Source of the DNA: Sphingomonadales bacterium
GTDB lineage: Bacteria; Pseudomonadota; Alphaproteobacteria; Sphingomonadales; Sphingomonadaceae
Assembly: GCA_025360285.1 (NCBI GenBank)
Contig: JANYCM010000080.1
Location: 1 to 8,157, forward strand
Direction of reading: 5' to 3'
Length of the DNA stretch: 8,157 nt
A program made the position numbers and the translations under genes. Shown one piece after another: positions 1-6,404 of the stretch. Under the pieces are notes generated by a model, which saw only the letters and a program-made list of their open reading frames with translations, was not told the origin of the DNA and did not search any database. Numbering within the stretch: position 1 is the first letter of the stretch; the number at the start of each line of letters is the position of its first letter.

Positions 1-679
1 CTTCCTGTATTTCCTCGATCTGCCGGGGTTCGCGCTGGTCGGCTCCAGCCCCGAAATCCTTGTCCGGGTCCGTGACGGTGACGTGACGATCCGCCCCATC
101 GCCGGCACGCGGCCGCGCGGGCGCGATGCCGTGGCGGATGCCGAAAACCGTGCCTCGCTGCTCGCCGATGCCAAGGAACAGGCCGAACATCTGATGCTGC
201 TCGATCTCGGCCGCCATGATACCGGGCGGGTGTCCCTGCCCGGCACGGTGACCGTGACCGATCGTGCCGGGGTGGAATTCTACAGCCATGTCATGCACAT
301 CGTATCGAACGTGCGCGGCCGGCTCGATCCGCGATTCGACGCGGTTGATGCTTTGCTGGCAGGGTTCCCGGCCGGCACGGTCAGCGGCGCCCCAAAGGTC
401 CGCGCCATGCAGGTCATCGCCGAACTGGAACCCGAAGCGCGCGGTGCCTATGCCGGTGGAGTTGGCTATTTCAGCCCCGACGGATCGATGGATTCGTGCA
501 TCGTGCTGCGCACTGCGGTGGTCAAGGACGGCGTCATGCACGTCCAGGCCGGCGCCGGGATCGTCGCCGATTCGGTCGCCGAATATGAACAGCGCGAATG
601 CGAAGCCAAGGCCGGGGCATTGATCGCCGCAGCCGGCGAAGCGCTGAAAGCGGCCGCCGCGCCAGGGTTCGGGCAATAG
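1..679 (+). CDS. trpE: Anthranilate synthase component I, 3' part (partial at window start)
   Basis: The reading frame is open from base 2, so the N-terminal half lies outside the window; about 225 residues are visible, ending in TAG. TrpE converts chorismate and ammonia (supplied by TrpG) to anthranilate, the first step of tryptophan synthesis. Family motifs in order are GSSPEILVR (bases 44-70), RPIAGTRPRG (92-121), SHVMHIVSN (287-313), the chorismate-site stretch FPAGTVSGAPKVRAM (365-409), and QAGAGIVADS (545-574). These are the conserved chorismate-binding-enzyme signatures, so the call is firm. One oddity: the usual DLGRND motif reads DLGRHD here (His codon at 215-217). The downstream partner trpG is about 1.6 kb away, beyond an accessory cassette. 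PabB or an isochorismate synthase are less likely, given the trpGDC context and the close match to alphaproteobacterial TrpE. Confidence 0.96.
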   Translation, partial: FLYFLDLPGFALVGSSPEILVRVRDGDVTIRPIAGTRPRGRDAVADAENRASLLADAKEQAEHLMLLDLGRHDTGRVSLPGTVTVTDRAGVEFYSHVMHIVSNVRGRLDPRFDAVDALLAGFPAGTVSGAPKVRAMQVIAELEPEARGAYAGGVGYFSPDGSMDSCIVLRTAVVKDGVMHVQAGAGIVADSVAEYEQRECEAKAGALIAAAGEALKAAAAPGFGQ

Positions 680-749
680 CGCTGATTTGACCACTGGCAA
701 GTGCCGGGCCGGCGCCCCACATGGCCACCACATAACCGGAGAACAGCCC

Positions 750-1031
750 ATGCCGAAAGCCATCTGGAACGGCGTCACCATCGCCGACAGCGACGATACC
801 GTCGTCGTCGAGGGCAATCATTATTTCCCGATCGGCGCCGTCGATCCCGCGCTGCTCAAAGCCAGCAGCACAACGACTGTCTGCGGCTGGAAGGGCACCG
901 CAAACTATTATACGCTCGTCGCCGGCGGCGCCGAAAACCCCGATGCCGCCTGGTATTATGCCGAACCCAAGGAAGCGGCGAAAGACATCAAGGGCCGCAT
1001 CGCCTTCTGGAAGGGCGTCAAGGTCGCGTGA
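750..1031 (+). CDS. DUF427 domain protein
   Basis: This 93-residue protein matches what I know of the DUF427 family along its whole length: an N-terminal AIWNG, then DDTVVVEGNHYFP (about residues 14-26), CGWKGTANYY (about 48-57), DAAWYYAEPKEAA (about 67-79) and KGRIAFWKGV near the C-terminus. The family is small, cytosolic and widespread in bacteria; its biochemical role is not established to my knowledge, so no function is assigned. The ATG at 750 is chosen because GGAGAA (738-743) lies 6 bases upstream and the protein then begins where the family normally begins. It lies 70 bases after trpE on the same strand. Its TGA stop overlaps the GTG start of the next gene, which suggests the two are translated together. 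Confidence 0.9.
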   Translation: MPKAIWNGVTIADSDDTVVVEGNHYFPIGAVDPALLKASSTTTVCGWKGTANYYTLVAGGAENPDAAWYYAEPKEAAKDIKGRIAFWKGVKVA

Positions 1032-1585
1032 CGGCCGCTGCCGATCTGCAACCGACGCTCGGCAACGCAGTGATTGCCCTGCGTCCCCTCACCGCCGCCG
1101 ACTGGCACCGCCTTTATGCCGTCGCCAGCGATCCGGCGGTCTGGGCCGGGCATCCGGCGAACGATCGCTGGCAGGAGCCGGTGTTCCGGGCATTCTTTGA
1201 CCAGGCGCTGACCAGCGGCGGCGCGCTGGTGGCGATCGACCCGGCCAGCGGCGCCATCATCGGCTCGTCACGCTATGACTGTGGCCGCGCCGGCCCCGGC
1301 GAAGTCGAAATCGGCTGGACCTTCCTCGCCCGCCGGCATTGGGGCGGCGCCGCCAACGCCGCCATGAAGACGCTCATGATCGGCCATGCGCTGACGCTGT
1401 TCGATCGCGTTATCTTCCTGGTCGGCGAGACCAATGTGCGGTCGCGCCGCGCGATGGAAAAGATTGGCGGCGTTTTGACCGACCGCAGCCTGACCACCGA
1501 CATGGCAGGCGGCCCGGTTCGTCACGTCATCTACGCCATTGACCGACCTGGCTTTGCGAACGGCCCATTGGCGGCGCTGGCCTGA
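1028..1585 (+). CDS. GNAT family N-acetyltransferase (RimJ/RimL-like)
   Basis: This predicted cytosolic acetyl-CoA-dependent N-acetyltransferase has 185 residues. The opening IALRPLTAADWHRLY (about residues 17-31) is the usual first strand and helix of Acetyltransf_3-type GNAT proteins. EVEIGWTFLARRHWGG (about 95-110) covers strand 4 and the acetyl-CoA-binding motif A region, and ETNVRSRRAMEKIGG (about 136-150) is the typical motif B segment. The acceptor substrate cannot be read from the sequence. The start is taken as the GTG at 1028, which overlaps the DUF427 stop as GTGA; a run of non-GNAT codons upstream in the same frame is out-of-frame DUF427 sequence. The 3' end overlaps the convergent toxin gene by 55 bases. 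An alternative start slightly downstream is possible but there is no better candidate. Confidence 0.88.
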   Translation: MTAAADLQPTLGNAVIALRPLTAADWHRLYAVASDPAVWAGHPANDRWQEPVFRAFFDQALTSGGALVAIDPASGAIIGSSRYDCGRAGPGEVEIGWTFLARRHWGGAANAAMKTLMIGHALTLFDRVIFLVGETNVRSRRAMEKIGGVLTDRSLTTDMAGGPVRHVIYAIDRPGFANGPLAALA

Positions 1586-1989
1586 CTGTCGGCAAGGGCG
1601 TCAAGACGGGCTGTTTTGGGGAAATAGCGCACGCCGGGAAGCCCCTCGAAATCGGCATCCTGGGTCCAGAGCGTGGCATCAAAGCGCTGGGCGGTGGCGT
1701 AGATGATGCTGTCGGCCATGGGCAGCTTGTGTTCAAACGCGACAAGTGCAGCCTCGCCGGCAAGCTGAGCATCAAGTGGCTCGACACGAGCCAGGCTCAT
1801 ATGAGCAATAGCCGATTTCGTGACTTCAGCGCCCCGCGTTCTCAGCAAGAGGCGCGAGACTTCAAAGATCGCGATCGTCGGTACGATGAGGTTGGCAACG
1901 TCGGAAACGGCCGGGATGAAATTTGGCCCCCCAGTGCCTGCGAGAAAAAACTCCATCCAGCCGCTCGAGTCGACAACTGCCAAGGCCAT
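1531..1989 (-). CDS. vapC: PIN-domain toxin, VapC-like
   Basis: This is a predicted ribonuclease toxin of a type II toxin-antitoxin module, 152 residues long. The PIN-domain acidic residues are present: Asp7 in VVDSSGW, Glu43 in IFEVSR, Asp93 in LPMADSIIYATA, and Asp111/Asp113 in LWTQDADF. In the family these bind Mg2+/Mn2+ and support RNA cleavage, so the enzyme looks catalytically intact. The start ATG is 2 bases after the antitoxin stop, the usual toxin-second order. The core domain ends near residue 125 (VRYFPK); the last 26 or so residues form an unusual tail encoded by sequence antisense to the end of the GNAT gene. By eye the region is richer in A/T than its neighbours, which fits acquisition by transfer. 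The RNA target is unknown. Confidence 0.9.
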   Translation of the reverse strand: MALAVVDSSGWMEFFLAGTGGPNFIPAVSDVANLIVPTIAIFEVSRLLLRTRGAEVTKSAIAHMSLARVEPLDAQLAGEAALVAFEHKLPMADSIIYATAQRFDATLWTQDADFEGLPGVRYFPKTARLDALADSQASAANGPFAKPGRSMA

Positions 1990-1991
1990 TG

Positions 1992-2201
1992 TCAGAACTC
2001 ACGGTCCTCGTCCGGTCGTTCGAACTCAAAATCTGCCGGACCAAAAATCCCGTAGGCCTCCGCCATCGGCACGACAGGGACGAGCTGCAACTGCCCCTTC
2101 CAGACAATCGGTTGCAGCTTCTGCCCCGGCTTCCAACCCAGACGTTCACGGGTCTCGCGCGGAATGACCACCTGATATTTGGATGAAAGCGTGACAGTCA
2201 T
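1992..2201 (-). CDS. vapB: AbrB/SpoVT-fold antitoxin, VapB-type
   Basis: This 69-residue DNA-binding antitoxin is predicted to neutralise the adjacent PIN toxin and repress their shared promoter. Residues 1-45 or so form an AbrB/MazE swapped-hairpin domain with the typical SSKYQVVIPRETRERLGWKPG signature (positions 6-26) followed by strand-rich KLQPIVW. The acidic and aromatic C-terminal tail (AYGIFGPADFEFERPDED, residues 49-66) resembles toxin-binding tails in this class. I chose the ATG at 2201 rather than an in-frame ATG 12 codons upstream because the family starts at MTVTLSSK and AAGGA lies 8 bases ahead on the minus strand (complement of 2210-2214). The upstream alternative would add a basic stretch that overlaps the predicted promoter. 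Confidence 0.88.
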   Translation of the reverse strand: MTVTLSSKYQVVIPRETRERLGWKPGQKLQPIVWKGQLQLVPVVPMAEAYGIFGPADFEFERPDEDREF

Positions 2202-2217
2202 CTTACGTTTCCTTGAT

Positions 2218-2259
2218 CGATTGAAAAAGCGTAGCACAACGCGCCTGTTGCCTCAATCG
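2218..2259. promoter_or_regulatory. Inverted repeat around the vapBC promoter, candidate operator
   Basis: CGATTGA at 2218-2224 is matched by its exact reverse complement TCAATCG at 2253-2259. The 28 bases between the arms hold the predicted -10 box and spacer, and the outer arm overlaps the -35 box. AbrB-type antitoxins commonly bind inverted repeats over their own promoters, so this is a sensible autoregulatory site. A 7-base pair of arms can also arise by chance. Confidence 0.35.
2228..2256 (-). promoter_or_regulatory. Predicted promoter of the vapBC pair
   Basis: Read on the minus strand, TTGAGG (2251-2256) is followed by exactly 17 bases and then TACGCT (2228-2233). The second box is preceded by TGC, giving an extended -10-like TGCTACGCT. 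Transcription would start near 2221, leaving a leader of about 20 bases that contains the AAGGA ribosome binding site. Only half of the -10 box matches consensus, so this is a reasonable but unproven prediction. Confidence 0.5.
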
Positions 2260-2306
2260 CCCCGCCCTGATGACGCCGCCGCCCGAACCCGCTAAAGCCC
2301 CTGCCC

Positions 2307-2921
2307 ATGATCCTCGTCATCGACAATTACGACAGCTTCACCTTCAACCTGGTGCATTATCTGCTCGAGCTGGGCGCCGAAACCGAGGTCGTGCGCAACG
2401 ACAGGCTGACGGCTGCCGACGCCCTGGCCATGAAGCCCCAGGCGGTGCTGCTGTCGCCCGGCCCGTGCACCCCCAACGAGGCCGGCGTCTGCCTCAGCCT
2501 GATTGCCGCCGCCGCCGAGGCCCGCCTGCCGCTGCTTGGCGTTTGTCTCGGCCACCAGTCGCTTGGCCAGGCCTTTGGCGGCGCGGTGGTGCGCGCGCCC
2601 CAGGTCATGCACGGCAAGACCAGCGCGATTTCGCACGATGGCAGCGGCATCTTCGCCGGCCTGCCCTCGCCGTTCGAGGCCACCCGCTATCATTCGCTGA
2701 TTGTCCGCGATGACGATCTGCCCGCCTGCTTTGCCGTCAACGCCCGCAGCCCCGATGGCATCATCATGGGGATGCGCCACAAGGAGCTGCCGCTGCACGG
2801 CGTGCAGTTCCACCCCGAAAGCATCGCCACCGAACATGGCCACGCCATGCTGGCCAACTTCATGACGCTGGCCGGGATGACACCCCGCTCGCTGCCAAAC
2901 CGCCTGCAAGCCGCCGCGTGA
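2307..2921 (+). CDS. trpG: Anthranilate synthase component II, glutamine amidotransferase
   Basis: TrpG is a class I glutamine amidotransferase that releases ammonia from glutamine for TrpE; 204 residues is a normal length for a standalone subunit. The opening ILVIDNYDSFTFNL, the LLSPGPCTPNEAG stretch (about 48-60), the nucleophile Cys80 in GVCLGHQ, and His169 with Glu171 in QFHPES complete the catalytic triad. The HGKTS segment (102-106) is also typical of the family. PabA is nearly identical in sequence, and some bacteria use one protein for both folate and tryptophan synthesis, so a dual role is possible. The ATG is fixed by the family N-terminus; I see no clear ribosome binding site in front of it. 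It leads the coupled trpGDC-moaC-moeA run and its TGA overlaps the trpD GTG. Confidence 0.96.
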   Translation: MILVIDNYDSFTFNLVHYLLELGAETEVVRNDRLTAADALAMKPQAVLLSPGPCTPNEAGVCLSLIAAAAEARLPLLGVCLGHQSLGQAFGGAVVRAPQVMHGKTSAISHDGSGIFAGLPSPFEATRYHSLIVRDDDLPACFAVNARSPDGIIMGMRHKELPLHGVQFHPESIATEHGHAMLANFMTLAGMTPRSLPNRLQAAA

Positions 2922-3928
2922 CGCTGCCCGATCCGTCGCAGCCGCTGGCCCCCGACGCCGCGGCCGAAGCCTTTGCCACGATCTTCGACGGCAAGATCGC
3001 CGATGAGGCGCTGGCGGCCTTTCTGGTAACGCTGGCCGACCGCGGCGAGACGGTTGACGAAATCGTCGCCGCCGTTCTTGCCATGCGCGCCCGCATGATC
3101 CCCGGCCCACAGGCTCCCGATGCCATCGATGTCTGCGGCACCGGCGGTGACGGCAAGCACAGCCTGAATGTCTCCACTGCGGTCTCATTGGTCGTCGCCG
3201 CCTGCGGGGTAAAGGTTGCCAAGCATGGCAATCGCGCCGCGTCCTCAAGCAGCGGTGCCGCCGATGTGCTGGCGGCGCTTGGTGTGCCGGAACTGCCGAT
3301 GGAGCGGCTTGGCGCCTGTCTTGACGAGGTCGGCATCACCTTCCTCCACGCCGCCCGCCACCATCCGGCGATGGCGCGCGTCGCGCCGGTGCGCCGCGCG
3401 CTGGGCCGGCGGACGATCTTCAACCTGTTGGGGCCGCTGGCCAATCCGGCCGGGGTGAAGCGGCAATTGGTGGGTGTTTCCAGCCACGACGCTGTCGCAC
3501 CGATAGCCGAAGCCCTTGATCAACTCGGTGCCGTGAGTGCGATGGTCGTTCATGGCGACGGCTATGACGAATTGGCCGTCACCGGTGCCAGTCGTTCAGT
3601 ACGCTTCCGGCGGCACAAGTCGGACGACCTCGGCGCGTCCGTCGCCTATACCTTCGGCGAGATGACGCCCGATATTGCCGGGCTGGCGCTTTGGCCGGCG
3701 CAGGAACTCGCCGGCGGAAACGCCGATTACAACGCCGCGCGCCTGCGGGCGCTGCTAACGGGCGAACGCGGGGCTTATTACGACATCGTCGTGCTCAATG
3801 CGGCCGCCGCACTTACCGTGGCAAGCGATGCCGAAATGAGCCTGGCCACCGCAGCGCGGCAAGCGCGCGAGGCGCTCGCTTCAGGCGCCGCACAGGACAT
3901 TCTGGCCCGCTGGAGCGCCTTTAGATGA
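2918..3928 (+). CDS. trpD: Anthranilate phosphoribosyltransferase
   Basis: TrpD transfers phosphoribose from PRPP to anthranilate, the second step of tryptophan synthesis. The product has 336 residues, close to the usual 330-350. Motifs include DVCGTGGDGKHSLNVST (residues 71-87), which holds the GTGGD pyrophosphate-binding loop; KHGNRAASSSSGAADVLAALG (102-122), which contributes to the PRPP and anthranilate sites; and the HHPAMARVAPVRRALGRRT region with NLLGPLANP. The start is a GTG that overlaps the trpG stop as GTGA. Its own stop overlaps the trpC ATG as ATGA. No ribosome binding site is obvious ahead of the GTG, so translation probably depends on coupling to trpG. Confidence 0.97.
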   Translation: MTLPDPSQPLAPDAAAEAFATIFDGKIADEALAAFLVTLADRGETVDEIVAAVLAMRARMIPGPQAPDAIDVCGTGGDGKHSLNVSTAVSLVVAACGVKVAKHGNRAASSSSGAADVLAALGVPELPMERLGACLDEVGITFLHAARHHPAMARVAPVRRALGRRTIFNLLGPLANPAGVKRQLVGVSSHDAVAPIAEALDQLGAVSAMVVHGDGYDELAVTGASRSVRFRRHKSDDLGASVAYTFGEMTPDIAGLALWPAQELAGGNADYNAARLRALLTGERGAYYDIVVLNAAAALTVASDAEMSLATAARQAREALASGAAQDILARWSAFR

Positions 3929-4716
3929 ATGATACCCTGGCGGAAATCTGTGACTACAAGCGCGAACTGGTTGCGGCGGCAAAACGCACCCGCAGCCTGG
4001 CCGACCTGGAGGCCACGGCCGCCGCGGCCGATCCGGTGCGCGGTTTCATCGCCGCGCTCCATGCCACCCATGCCGATGGCCGCCTTGCGCTGATCGCCGA
4101 AATCAAGAAGGCCAGCCCATCCAAGGGCCTGATCCGCGCCGATTTCGACCCGCCAGCCCTCGCCCGCGCCTATGCCGCCGGCGGTGCCACCTGCCTGTCA
4201 GTGCTGACCGAGGATCGCTGGTTCCTGGGGGGCGATACCTTTCTGATGGCCGCCCGCGCCGCCTGCACGCTGCCGGTGATCCGCAAGGACTTCATCGTTG
4301 ATCCCTGGCAGGTGATCGAGGCGCGCGCCATAAATGCCGATGCCGTGCTGCTGATCATGGCGGCGCTGTCCGACGCACAGGCCGCCGAACTGGAGGCCGT
4401 CGCCATCGCCCATAAACTCGATGTGCTGGTGGAGGTGCATAATGCCGGGGAGCGTGACCGGGCCTTGCGGTTGCAGACACAGCTGCTCGGCATCAACAAC
4501 CGCAATCTCAAGACGTTGGCGGTCGATCTTCAAACCTCGTTTGATCTTGCCGACACGCCCGGTCGCACGCTGGTCGGCGAAAGCGGGCTCAGCGGCCCCA
4601 ACGATCTGACCCGCCTCGCCGCCGTTGGCGTCCGCACCTTCCTCGTCGGCGAATCACTGATGCGCCAGGCCGATGTCACCACCGCCACCCGCACGCTTTT
4701 GGGCCTCGCCGCATGA
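3925..4716 (+). CDS. trpC: Indole-3-glycerol phosphate synthase
   Basis: TrpC is a (beta/alpha)8-barrel enzyme that closes the indole ring of carboxyphenylamino-deoxyribulose phosphate to give indole-3-glycerol phosphate. The 263 residues match the standalone form; there is no TrpF fusion. Expected active-site motifs are all present: AEIKKASPSKG (Glu59, Lys61), VIRKDF (Lys121), LVEVHN (Glu170), GINNRNLKT (189-197), VGESG (Glu219, Ser220) and the phosphate-binding LVGESLM near residues 240-246. A GGAG at 3912-3915 stands 9 bases ahead of the ATG. The start overlaps the trpD stop, and the stop overlaps the moaC start (both ATGA). Confidence 0.97.
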   Translation: MNDTLAEICDYKRELVAAAKRTRSLADLEATAAAADPVRGFIAALHATHADGRLALIAEIKKASPSKGLIRADFDPPALARAYAAGGATCLSVLTEDRWFLGGDTFLMAARAACTLPVIRKDFIVDPWQVIEARAINADAVLLIMAALSDAQAAELEAVAIAHKLDVLVEVHNAGERDRALRLQTQLLGINNRNLKTLAVDLQTSFDLADTPGRTLVGESGLSGPNDLTRLAAVGVRTFLVGESLMRQADVTTATRTLLGLAA

Positions 4717-5183
4717 CGCTGACCCATCTCGACGCCAAGGGCGCCGCCCGCATGGTCGATGTCTCGGCCAAGGCGGCGACGCGGCGCGAAGCGGTGGCGG
4801 AAGGCTTCATCACCATTGCCGATGCGGCGCTGACCGCCATCCGCGACCAGGCCGTCGCCAAGGGCGATGTGCTGGCGGTGGCGCGCATCGCCGGCATCAT
4901 GGCGGCCAAGCGCACCGCCGACCTCATCCCGCTCTGCCACCCACTGCCGATCGACGCCGCAACGCTTGACCTTACTATCGAAGCCACCGGCATCCGCGCC
5001 GTCGCCACCGTCATCACCACCCATGGCACCGGCGTCGAGATGGAGGCGCTGACCGCCGTGTCGGTCGCGTTGCTGACCATTTACGACATGGCCAAGGCCA
5101 TGGATCGCGGCATGACCATGTCGGGCATCCGGCTGCTGAAGAAATCCGGCGGCCGTTCGGGCGAATGGCAGGCGCCGGCCTGA
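4713..5183 (+). CDS. moaC: Cyclic pyranopterin monophosphate synthase MoaC
   Basis: MoaC acts with MoaA in the first stage of molybdenum cofactor synthesis, turning 3',8-cyclo-dihydro-GTP into cyclic pyranopterin monophosphate. The 156-residue length is standard. Signature stretches are MVDVSAKA (14-21), AAKRTADLIPLCHPLP (64-79, with Lys66 and His76), GTGVEMEALTAVSVALLTIYD (105-125) and MAKAMDRGM with Asp125 and Lys128 at the expected catalytic positions. The C-terminal LLKKSGGRSG is also typical. No moaA is present in the window. The gene is joined to trpC by an ATGA overlap and to moeA by TGATG, placing cofactor genes in the tail of the tryptophan run, as in other alphaproteobacteria. Confidence 0.97.
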   Translation: MTLTHLDAKGAARMVDVSAKAATRREAVAEGFITIADAALTAIRDQAVAKGDVLAVARIAGIMAAKRTADLIPLCHPLPIDAATLDLTIEATGIRAVATVITTHGTGVEMEALTAVSVALLTIYDMAKAMDRGMTMSGIRLLKKSGGRSGEWQAPA

Positions 5184-6382
5184 TGGCATTGCTGCCTGTC
5201 GCCGAGGCGGTGGCGCACTTGCTCACCGGCGCGGCACCGCTGCCCTCCGAAGCCGTCACCATCACCCATGCGCACGGCCGTGTGCTCGCTGCCGATGTCG
5301 CAGCGCGCCTGACCCAGCCACCCTTCGCCGCGTCCGCCATGGACGGCTATGCCGTGCGTTGGGCCGATATGCCGGGACCGTGGCAACTGATTGGCGAATC
5401 GGCTGCGGGGCGCGGCTTTGCCGGCACGGTCGGCCCCGGCGAGGCGGTGCGCATTTTCACCGGCGCGCCGCTACCCGCCGGTGCCGACACGATCGTGGTG
5501 CAGGAGGAGATGACCGCCGCCGATGGCACAGCCCACCTTCATGGCGAAGGGCCGCCGCATCAGGGCGCGCATGTTCGCCGCGCCGGGCAAGATTTTGCCG
5601 CCGGGGCGCCGCTGCTCACCGCCGGCACGCGGCTGACACCGGCACGGCTCGGGCTGCTCGCCGCCGCCGGGCATGGCAGCGCTGCCGTCGTGCGCCGGCC
5701 GCGCGTCACGCTGATCGCCACCGGCGATGAACTGGTGCCGCCGGGCACCACGCCGGGGCCGGACCAGATCGTCAGTTCCAATGGCGTCATGCTGGCGGCG
5801 CTGTTTACCGCCGCCGGTGCCGTTGTCACCGACCCCGGAATCATCCCCGACCGCCGCGACGCACTGGCAGCCGCGCTGGCGGCGGCCGACGGCGATCTGA
5901 TCATCACCATCGGCGGCGCCTCGGTTGGCGATCATGATCTCGTCGTGCCGGTGCTGCGTGACATGGGTGCCAAAATCGATTTCTGGAAGATCGCCATGCG
6001 GCCGGGAAAGCCGATGCTCGCCGGGCGGCTGGGTGCGCGCCGCATCATCGGCCTGCCTGGCAATCCGGTGTCGGCCTTCACCTGTGCACTGCTCTTCGCC
6101 GTGCCCCTGCTGCGCCAGCTCGGCGGCCGCGATCCGGCGCTGCCGCTGCGCCGGCTGGCGCTGGCGGCGCCGCTGCCGGCCAATGGCAACCGCCGCGACC
6201 ATCTGCGCGGGCGGATCGAGGCCGATGGCCGGGTGCGCGCCGCGGCATCGCAGGATTCGGCGCTGCTCGGCGTGCTGGCCGGTGCCGATGTGCTGATCAT
6301 CCGGCCCATCGGTGCCGCTGCTGCTGAAAGGGATGAAATCGTCGATTGCATCGCGCTTGACAGTATCGGGAACGTTGCCTAG
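5183..6382 (+). CDS. moeA: Molybdopterin molybdotransferase MoeA
   Basis: MoeA inserts molybdate into adenylylated molybdopterin to give the active cofactor. From the ATG at 5183 the product has 399 residues, the normal size. Key positions line up with the E. coli enzyme at a constant offset of 5: Asp54 in SAMDGYA, Asp137 in AGQD, Glu183 in TGDEL and Asp223 in IIPD. IFTGAPLPAGAD (91-102), the MoCF-fold GGASVGDHD (244-252), MRPGKP (272-277) and GLPGNPVS (290-297) are also present, and a C-terminal MoeA domain IV follows. An in-frame ATG at 5165 would add six residues; I prefer 5183 because it overlaps the moaC stop (TGATG) and MALLPVAEA is the usual family start. The last codons carry the predicted lexA -35 box. 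Confidence 0.95.
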   Translation: MALLPVAEAVAHLLTGAAPLPSEAVTITHAHGRVLAADVAARLTQPPFAASAMDGYAVRWADMPGPWQLIGESAAGRGFAGTVGPGEAVRIFTGAPLPAGADTIVVQEEMTAADGTAHLHGEGPPHQGAHVRRAGQDFAAGAPLLTAGTRLTPARLGLLAAAGHGSAAVVRRPRVTLIATGDELVPPGTTPGPDQIVSSNGVMLAALFTAAGAVVTDPGIIPDRRDALAAALAAADGDLIITIGGASVGDHDLVVPVLRDMGAKIDFWKIAMRPGKPMLAGRLGARRIIGLPGNPVSAFTCALLFAVPLLRQLGGRDPALPLRRLALAAPLPANGNRRDHLRGRIEADGRVRAAASQDSALLGVLAGADVLIIRPIGAAAAERDEIVDCIALDSIGNVA

Positions 6383-6385
6383 TTG
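6357..6385 (+). promoter_or_regulatory. Predicted lexA promoter inside the end of moeA
   Basis: A perfect TTGACA (6357-6362) is followed by 17 bases and TAGTTG (6380-6385). The -10 box is a weak match, but the -35 and spacing are ideal and the position is right: the last base of the -10 box is the first base of the SOS box. Transcription would start near 6392, just ahead of the lexA ribosome binding site. This would let lexA be transcribed independently of the trp-moa run. Confidence 0.6.
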
Positions 6386-6399
6386 TTCCTCATGTGTTC
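6385..6399 (+). promoter_or_regulatory. SOS box (LexA operator), GTTC-N7-GTTC
   Basis: The sequence GTTC (6385-6388), seven bases, GTTC (6396-6399) is an exact match to the LexA-binding site known from alphaproteobacteria. It sits 16 bases ahead of the chosen lexA start and at the downstream edge of the predicted promoter, the classic place for autorepression. The half-sites belong to a longer perfect direct repeat, TGTTCCTCA at 6384-6392 and 6395-6403. On DNA damage LexA self-cleavage would relieve repression. Confidence 0.88.
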
Positions 6400-6404
6400 C
6401 TCAC

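Noticed and set aside
687..692. TTGACC as a -35 box for a promoter ahead of the DUF427 gene
   Set aside because: No acceptable -10 box lies 16 to 18 bases downstream; the region there is GC-rich.
703..720. GC-rich inverted repeat after trpE as an intrinsic terminator
   Set aside because: The stem is only four clean pairs (GGGC/GCCC) with imperfect flanks and has no following T-run.
2202..2306. Forward promoter or trp leader/attenuator ahead of trpG
   Set aside because: TTGATC and TTGAAA occur but lack a -10 box at proper spacing, and no short Trp-rich leader peptide or terminator/antiterminator pair is visible.
2292..3248. Long open frame on the minus strand opposite trpG and trpD
   Set aside because: It has the low-complexity Arg/Gly/Ala composition of an antisense shadow of GC-rich coding DNA, no recognisable domain, and lies opposite two certain genes.
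5471..6202. Minus-strand open frame opposite moeA
   Set aside because: It is a shadow of moeA with His/Gln/Arg-rich composition and no family features.
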